This document shows positions 41,101-46,795 of a stretch of 46,795 nucleotides of DNA, one piece after another; positions within the stretch are counted from its first letter, which is position 1, and every line of letters starts with the position of its first letter. Below the pieces are notes generated by a model. That model worked only from the letters and a program-made list of their open reading frames with translations, searched no databases and had not been told where the DNA came from. Position numbers and translations under genes: made by a program. The stretch comes from JAZUCL01 sp045639125. Its GTDB lineage: Bacteria > Bacillota > Clostridia > Oscillospirales > QAMX01. The stretch covers positions 1-46,795 of the forward strand of contig JAZUCL010000005.1 of assembly GCA_045639125.1 (NCBI GenBank). The letters run 5' to 3'.

Positions 41101-42437
41101 TTTATCTTTCTCCACTTTTGTATTTTTTTTGGCAGAAGTCTTATAAACTTTTCTCTGTCAGACGTATATGCAAATAATGCAAAAATCGCCATTATCGTCA
41201 CGATTTGACTTCGATGGGTCATAAATCCATGCACTATAGCATGGGACGATAAAACAAGGTATCGTACGTATGGGATAAGGGGTATAAGTAAGAGTACACC
41301 AGTATATGATGGCAACTTCTTTTTTCTAAGATACAGACCAAATCCTAAAATTATCACACCGGATATGACTGCCGTAACGATAACTTGAACACCGCTTGAG
41401 CAGAATGTAAATGGAAATACTCTTCCAATATTAGAAATAATGGCGTTAATTGAAACATCGCTTACATCAACGATTGCCTTTGACCCCTCACCATTCATGT
41501 GACTCATTGCTTTTACAATAGAGTTAATTACGGTACTACTTGATTGGAAAAAAGATGCACACACCCACTTTATTGGGAAAAAGATACCATATCCCGTGAG
41601 CCAAAACACCCCGTAACGGATAGTTGTTGTAAGTGCTGCCTTAGATGATGTAATTCTGCCCTCTCTGCCACGCATACACAAAATAACAAGCATTGGCACA
41701 GCAAACACAAGTATCTCAGTGGTGAGAAAGTCAAAATAGCACGTAAAACCACCAAAAATCAGGAAGATATATTCCCAATATGTATCTAACTTCTCGTCCC
41801 ATAAAAGCGTCATACATGATAAAATATGGAAAAGTACAAAGGGTGGCATATACTCCATGCAAGTCGGCACAAATACGCACCAACACAAAAGAAGTGACGT
41901 TATATACCCCCACATTAAACTATACAATTTGCGGCGAATGAGTAGATATATAAACAATACTGCAAGAATAAGTAGAGTAACAGCATTTAAGATGCGTATT
42001 CCCGACAAATCCATAATTGTAAGAAGTGGTCGAATAAGTACAAGCATACCATGCCAGTAACGAGAGTAACTGTCGTTTGCCTGCCTACCCTCAAATGCAG
42101 ACTCAAACAGCCATTTCGTCTGTAGCCCGTCATTCTCATCTTCTCCTCTAAGGAACTTGGCACTTAAATAACTTTCAAGAGGCTTTTCACTGTCAATATG
42201 CCATGCCATATTGAAAAGTATCGCATCTGCATAATAATCGTTGACACTTGAATGTTCGCCGTCAATATAGAAATGCCTTATCTCATTTGCACCAAGAGAA
42301 ATAGAACTGATTTGGATATTTTTAGAAATGGCACTATGGGGTATCAAAGACGTTACCGTTCCCATGCCTAAAAAAGAAACTGTTAAAAGCAAAATTATCA
42401 AGGCTGAAATCCCGATTTTTGTAAAGACACGTTTCAT
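41097..42437 (-). CDS. Multi-pass membrane protein, possible GT-C glycosyltransferase
   Basis: 446 aa from the ATG at 42437 (TAAGGTG upstream), overlapping the stop of the preceding gene. First helix VFTKIGISALIILLLTVSFLG, then an extracellular segment of ~120 aa and about ten further helices. No GT-C acidic motif is certain. Next to a polyprenyl-phosphate sugar synthase-like gene, it may transfer a lipid-linked sugar to a surface glycan. Function is inferred from context only. Confidence 0.7.
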   Translation of the reverse strand: MKRVFTKIGISALIILLLTVSFLGMGTVTSLIPHSAISKNIQISSISLGANEIRHFYIDGEHSSVNDYYADAILFNMAWHIDSEKPLESYLSAKFLRGEDENDGLQTKWLFESAFEGRQANDSYSRYWHGMLVLIRPLLTIMDLSGIRILNAVTLLILAVLFIYLLIRRKLYSLMWGYITSLLLCWCVFVPTCMEYMPPFVLFHILSCMTLLWDEKLDTYWEYIFLIFGGFTCYFDFLTTEILVFAVPMLVILCMRGREGRITSSKAALTTTIRYGVFWLTGYGIFFPIKWVCASFFQSSSTVINSIVKAMSHMNGEGSKAIVDVSDVSINAIISNIGRVFPFTFCSSGVQVIVTAVISGVIILGFGLYLRKKKLPSYTGVLLLIPLIPYVRYLVLSSHAIVHGFMTHRSQIVTIMAIFALFAYTSDREKFIRLLPKKIQKWRKIK

Positions 42438-42448
42438 TTCATAACACC

Positions 42449-43699
42449 TTACTTGTACCAATTAAATCCGATACTTTCCTTTCCTGTTTCATCTTTTGGG
42501 TTACGAGAGAGATATTTTTCTTCAACAACCTCTCCGCAAATAGTTATAAGGGCTTTTTCGCTGTCAGAAACGTAAAAAGTAATGCCGTTAAGGTCAGATG
42601 GGCAAGGTACGTAATTACCAACAACTATATCATCAACACTCTTTATGTCAATGTTATCACCGTCAATACTGTATTTTAGGTTATTACGTACAGCGGCGTA
42701 TTCAAGTAGACGTGACGAGCGTACTACAAAAATATCGCCCCTATCACGATACTCTTTGAGCAGACGAAATGCAGGAAGATTATGCTCACCAAGTACTTCC
42801 CATAAATCACCGCTGCCAAAATGATTTGCAATAATTGCGTATTGACCGTTATCTACAAGAGAGTCTAAATTCTCTGCTGTAAGCACTTCACAAAGGAGTG
42901 ACGGAGTCCACATATACCGATAGACTGAGCCATCATTATACCCCGTATATGCATTAAACGACCATACAAGTTGTCCGTCACGCAAATGAGTAAGATATAG
43001 AGGATTGTCCATACCGAACATACTACTGTTAATTGAGTTCCAAACAAATTTAATGCCGTTTTTAACGGAAATATCCGTATGATAGAAGTCACTTGACGAG
43101 TCATCACCTGCCTGATACTTAGTGGTGGTAAAAGGCGTATATCCGCCGAAATTCTGACGATTTGTAGGCAGTCCGTGATTTATCCAAACGGTAGGTACAA
43201 CATCTGCCGAGAGCATAGCCTCCCACCCACGTATTGCAAGGGAACGTGTACACTGACTCTCACCATCACCACGAGAAAAATCGCCAAATGAGTGTATAGA
43301 GTCTATCCAGCCTAAGTCCCAGTACCGCTTAATTGCGTCAGCATCGTTAAGAGTATCTGAAATGCCGTCAAACCATGTCATGTAGTCAGAAACAGGGCTA
43401 CTGTCAGTTTCACGATATTCAACACCATCATTTACGTTATAAAGCCAAAAACTATCACCTATATCAAGACCAAGTCCGTCACCGTAAACAGTATTTTGGC
43501 GTGTATTTAGGTAGGTGTGTATCGTTTCAAATTCAGATAGTGTTGTTCCGTCAATGTGAGATTGAATAGAAAGCATTGCACGATAAGGGTAAGGAAATTT
43601 ACGCATAGCAAGGTTGTCCTGCTTTGTGTAAGAGTTGATGCAAAGCACGACACAGGCAAGAAGTATTAAGAATAATATGAGATACTTTCTAAACTTCAT
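42449..43699 (-). CDS. Membrane-anchored protein, possibly NodB-like deacetylase fold
   Basis: 416 aa from the ATG at 43699. N-terminal anchor (FRKYLILFLILLACVVLCI), the rest extracellular. RAMLSIQSHIDGT with an Asp and SIHSFGDFS with a His near residue 140 recall motifs 1 and 2 of NodB polysaccharide deacetylases, but the classic TFDDG and HTxxH are not intact. First gene of the glycan operon. Could be a glycan-processing enzyme; unsure. Confidence 0.6.
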   Translation of the reverse strand: MKFRKYLILFLILLACVVLCINSYTKQDNLAMRKFPYPYRAMLSIQSHIDGTTLSEFETIHTYLNTRQNTVYGDGLGLDIGDSFWLYNVNDGVEYRETDSSPVSDYMTWFDGISDTLNDADAIKRYWDLGWIDSIHSFGDFSRGDGESQCTRSLAIRGWEAMLSADVVPTVWINHGLPTNRQNFGGYTPFTTTKYQAGDDSSSDFYHTDISVKNGIKFVWNSINSSMFGMDNPLYLTHLRDGQLVWSFNAYTGYNDGSVYRYMWTPSLLCEVLTAENLDSLVDNGQYAIIANHFGSGDLWEVLGEHNLPAFRLLKEYRDRGDIFVVRSSRLLEYAAVRNNLKYSIDGDNIDIKSVDDIVVGNYVPCPSDLNGITFYVSDSEKALITICGEVVEEKYLSRNPKDETGKESIGFNWYK

Positions 43700-43732
43700 A
43701 TCTAAAACTTCCATACAGAATATTGTACATAA

Positions 43733-43761
43733 ATTATATCGTAAAAAGCATAAAATGGCAA
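43733..43761 (-). promoter_or_regulatory. Promoter of the glycan operon
   Basis: Minus strand TTGCCA (43761-43756), 17-nt spacer, TATAAT (43738-43733). Confidence 0.75.
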
Positions 43762-43784
43762 CGTATTTTTATATTAAAGTTTTA

Positions 43785-43823
43785 TCAAAAAAACAAGTCC
43801 CCACAGTTTTCACTGTGGGGACT
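43785..43823 (-). terminator. Terminator of the second SLH gene
   Basis: 12-bp perfect stem AGTCCCCACAGT/ACTGTGGGGACT (43796-43807 with 43812-43823), followed on the minus strand by TGTTTTTTTG. Confidence 0.92.
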
Positions 43824-43881
43824 CCACTATACTACATTACCACAAGGGTTATGAGATGTTTAGTGTTTCGTCCTCAATATA

Positions 43882-46795
43882 CTATGGAACAAGAGGACAG
43901 TTATTAACGCTGATGAATGCAACAGAGATATCACCATTTGCATCCATGATAGCGGAAAGAGTTGTACCTGCAGGAGCATCAACGAAACCGCCAACAGAGT
44001 TGAACAATGCATAGCCGTTAAATGCTGCGAAGTGGTTTACAGGTCTGCCCATTGTATCTACACAATCACAACCGAGGTTCTTAACAGTGTAAACTATTGC
44101 ATCAGCAGGAAGTTCAACAATACGGAGACCGGAAGCAGTTGAAAGAGTAACCTTTCTATTGCCGTATGCGTCAACGTCAAAGCCCTTAACTTCAAACTTC
44201 TGAGTAGGAATGTAGTTTTCAATATCTACAGTAGAATCAGAGAAGAGAATTTCTTCGTAGCTAACAAGAACATTGTTCTCATCAAGATTTACCTTGTAAG
44301 CCTTACCAGCCTGGATGTTTGCAGGAATCATAGAACGTGTAGAGAATGTCAATGTCTCAGCAGACTCACCAAATGCAGGGATAGTCTTAATGGACATTGT
44401 ACGATAACCGGTAGTGGAGTCATAACCATAACTCTCGCCGATTTCGTCAACGAGTACGATCTTGCCACCCTGACCAAGTACAGTTGCAGGAACTTCATCA
44501 AGACCAACAACCATAGCCTTAACGATAGTAGTTGTTGTCTGAGCAGTAGCACCTACGCCATAGTGACCGGATCTGGTACCAACAAGTTCGAGAAGAGCGA
44601 TGTTAGCATTAGACGCAATTCCGTAGAACTCGCCCATCTTGTATGCTCTCCAGCCGTCAACGGAATAACGATAATCGTTAATAGCGAAGATTGTTGCTGC
44701 GTTAGTGTTGTAGATGCTTCCGTAGAATGGGTTATTGCCGGAATAATTGATTGTCTTATCAACTGTAGAAACGTAACCAGAATTCAAGGAGTCATACCAA
44801 GAATTTGTATCGCTATCGAAGCCGATTTCAGAATCATAAATGTAGAATGAACCGCCATTCTCATAAGCACCGGGCATTGTGCCGTATGCAGCAGTAGTGA
44901 TGTGTACATACTCACCATCTACAACGTAGGAAACGAGATCGCCAGTTGCAAGGCTGTTAACCAAATAAGCGTACTGCTGGTAACTTGGACTGCTGCTGTT
45001 GTTAATGAAATTAGCATTGGAACGAACACCATCAATGGAAGCAATAATGTAACGCTCAATCTTGTTGTTTGCTGTGAAGAGGTTTACAAATACCTGACCA
45101 AGATATGTGTCGTAGCCAGAAACACTCTCGATAAGTGCGTAGTTGCCGTAAGAAGTGTTGGTGTTAACAAGAACATCAACGATGAAGTGGGAAGTTTCGT
45201 CTTCATCAGTAATAAATGTGTACTGTGCAGACTCAAGAGCGTACTGACCGTTAGTGATAAACTCTTTTGCACGATCAGTTGCAACTTCACTAAGTTTGTA
45301 CTGAACGCCGTTTACAGTGTAGGTGTCGTTTGCAGCATTGTAGCCGTTCTCACCATAACCGTAACCGAAACCGGAAACATTGCCTTCAACCTTATCAAGT
45401 TTCTTGATGAAGGTGTAGTCTGTCTCGTAGTATACAACATAGTCACCTACTGCAAGTTCGCCATTGGTAAGTTGAATCTCATCAGCTTTGAAAGTCTCTG
45501 TAGACTTAGTCCAATCGCTTCCATAAGCAGCAGGATTAGCAATAGCAAGAATAACATCGCCATTTTCCTTTACTGCAGAAACAGTAGCAAGGGTGTACTC
45601 TGTGATAAGAAGAGTATCGATGATTCCATCGCCATTGTTGTCGATGTAACGAACAGGAGCGGTAGAATTACCAATAGCCTCTTCCTTGTAGATTGCAAGG
45701 CCCTTCTTGGGCTGCATTGTATAAACAGAACCGGAGATGGTGCCATAAACACCAGAAATAACGTCAACAGCCGTGTCGTTAACGAAGATTGTGTTATCAA
45801 GGTTAACGTTTGTCTTACCATTCTTATACTCAATAACAGAGCCGTCAGTAAGCATATCCTTACCGTCTACTTCTACAACAGCACCATCTTGACGCCACTT
45901 AACAGTAGCACGTGTGCCGCTAACTGCATCATAAGAGTCTGTGGACTCACCGATGATAGCGTAAATTGTACGTGTTTCAGAAGAACTGAATTCGTTTTCA
46001 AGATTTGTAGTAAGAATACGATACTCAGTGCCAAGGTCAGCAAAATCGGAAGAGATCTTTGCTGTGATTACCTTGTACTCATACTCGCCAAGAGCGTTTG
46101 CAGCGTCAGTTGCAATGTAATCCTTGAATACAAAGCGGCTGTAACCTGCGGTAGTCTTGAGGTAGTCGTAATGAGAAGAAGTAGGAGCGATAGGATAAAC
46201 TGAGTCTTCATTCCAGTACATACCAAGTGCAGCGTGGTCGTTAGCAACCAAAACTGCTGTTACGTCAAGGAGATCGAAGCCTTCTTCGCCAAGAGTAACG
46301 CCTTCAACTGCTGTTTCAGCGTATACTGCATTGTACATCATGATCATAGCACCGTCTCTGTCGAGACCAAGAGCCATAGTAGCCTCTGTAGCGTAGATGT
46401 TCTCAAGAAGACCTGCAAGACCAGCAAGACGCATGGTGTTGGAAGCCCAAGCAGGACCTACAAGACCGTTCTTAACAGGATCCTTACCAAGAGCAACGAG
46501 GAGCATCTTTGCAGCCTCTGTGCCAGTAACAGGAGCATCAGGACGGAATGTGCCGTCGCCGTAACCGTCGATTACGCCGTTAAGGTCACAATAGTTGATG
46601 TAAGTCAGAGCCCAGTGGCCTGCTACGTCATTGTAAGCAACAGTTGCGTTGCTGTAGAAGTTACCAGCGCCGTCAACGTCACCAGTCTTCAAAACGTAGA
46701 TCATCTTTGCCATCTCGGCACGGGATACAACAACGTCGCCCTTTACAGAGCCGTCGGGGTAGCCAGCGATTACGCCGAGACCGGAAAGCACGTCG
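43882..46795 (-). CDS. S-layer-like SLH-domain protein, 5' end outside the window
   Basis: At least 970 aa; the start lies beyond the right edge and the frame is open to the last base. Visible SLH domains: GVIAGYPDGSVKGDVVVSRAEMAKM and DLNGVIDGYGDGTFRPDAPVTGTEAAKM (split by ~40 aa), plus a third degenerate one to ~165. Then the shared EEGFDLLDVTAVLVANDHAALG and a long beta-rich region rich in Tyr, Asn, Ser and Thr. It is a paralogue of the protein at 36944-39961. Very biased codons suggest it is an abundant surface protein. Confidence 0.93.
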   Translation of the reverse strand, partial: DVLSGLGVIAGYPDGSVKGDVVVSRAEMAKMIYVLKTGDVDGAGNFYSNATVAYNDVAGHWALTYINYCDLNGVIDGYGDGTFRPDAPVTGTEAAKMLLVALGKDPVKNGLVGPAWASNTMRLAGLAGLLENIYATEATMALGLDRDGAMIMMYNAVYAETAVEGVTLGEEGFDLLDVTAVLVANDHAALGMYWNEDSVYPIAPTSSHYDYLKTTAGYSRFVFKDYIATDAANALGEYEYKVITAKISSDFADLGTEYRILTTNLENEFSSSETRTIYAIIGESTDSYDAVSGTRATVKWRQDGAVVEVDGKDMLTDGSVIEYKNGKTNVNLDNTIFVNDTAVDVISGVYGTISGSVYTMQPKKGLAIYKEEAIGNSTAPVRYIDNNGDGIIDTLLITEYTLATVSAVKENGDVILAIANPAAYGSDWTKSTETFKADEIQLTNGELAVGDYVVYYETDYTFIKKLDKVEGNVSGFGYGYGENGYNAANDTYTVNGVQYKLSEVATDRAKEFITNGQYALESAQYTFITDEDETSHFIVDVLVNTNTSYGNYALIESVSGYDTYLGQVFVNLFTANNKIERYIIASIDGVRSNANFINNSSSPSYQQYAYLVNSLATGDLVSYVVDGEYVHITTAAYGTMPGAYENGGSFYIYDSEIGFDSDTNSWYDSLNSGYVSTVDKTINYSGNNPFYGSIYNTNAATIFAINDYRYSVDGWRAYKMGEFYGIASNANIALLELVGTRSGHYGVGATAQTTTTIVKAMVVGLDEVPATVLGQGGKIVLVDEIGESYGYDSTTGYRTMSIKTIPAFGESAETLTFSTRSMIPANIQAGKAYKVNLDENNVLVSYEEILFSDSTVDIENYIPTQKFEVKGFDVDAYGNRKVTLSTASGLRIVELPADAIVYTVKNLGCDCVDTMGRPVNHFAAFNGYALFNSVGGFVDAPAGTTLSAIMDANGDISVAFISVNNCPLVP

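Noticed and set aside
44902..46203. 433-aa open frame antisense to the second SLH gene
   Set aside because: A shadow of strongly biased codons in the real gene; no ribosome site, no recognisable domain, and the same happens at 38348-39157 and 39368-40084 opposite the first SLH gene.

Overview
The window looks like the chromosome of a low-to-mid GC, Gram-positive, anaerobic, ancestrally spore-forming Clostridia-class Bacillota, plausibly a gut Oscillospirales-type organism. The signs are type III glutamine synthetase, SpoVAC/SpoVAD, DUF1836, PerR, DegV, SLH surface-layer proteins, strong TTGACA-17-TATAAT promoters and AGGAGG-type ribosome sites. Taxonomy is inferred from protein families, not from a marker gene. 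Layout: 1-7.4 kb holds glnN (GSIII), a copper ATPase with a CopZ-like domain fused at its C terminus, a degV gene divergent from a DUF1836 regulator, and an SGNH hydrolase. 7.5-10.5 kb holds trpB, trpA and a LysR regulator. 10.5-16 kb holds carA and a giant carB-dapF fusion. 16-19.2 kb is a sugar ABC importer (two permeases and a binding lipoprotein, no ATPase). 19.3-24.2 kb holds a glycosyltransferase and a lipoprotein / response regulator / histidine kinase operon. 24.3-28 kb is an AT-rich accessory stretch: a type II restriction-modification system with a C-protein and C-box, a small orphan gene behind a strongly structured leader RNA, an array of mini-hairpins, a duplicated 3' half of tRNA-fMet, then intact tRNA-fMet and tRNA-Leu. 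28.1-36.9 kb holds an FkbM methyltransferase, a truncated spoVAD with spoVAC, prfB, a TfoX-N-like protein, membrane proteins, a CDF transporter, an NCS2 purine permease and PerR. 36.9-46.8 kb is a surface region: two large SLH-domain paralogues flanking a three-gene glycan cassette, with a MITE-like 177-bp repeat between. The most unusual content is metabolic. CarA keeps the whole small-subunit fold but has lost the glutaminase catalytic Cys, His and Glu (Gly253, Arg337, Ser339). Its partner CarB is fused in frame to a complete diaminopimelate epimerase with both catalytic cysteines. Together they suggest an ammonia-using carbamoyl-phosphate synthase physically tied to the lysine/peptidoglycan pathway. 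TrpA, encoded just upstream, has also lost the loop-6 and phosphate-binding motifs while keeping Glu/Asp, so trpBA may mainly salvage indole. The second candidate novelty is a ~158-nt RNA at 27105-27262 (minus strand) with its own promoter, a nearly continuous 29-bp rod, and a terminator placed just before the ribosome site of a 77-aa orphan gene. All functional statements rest on motif reading; no database search or folding program was run.
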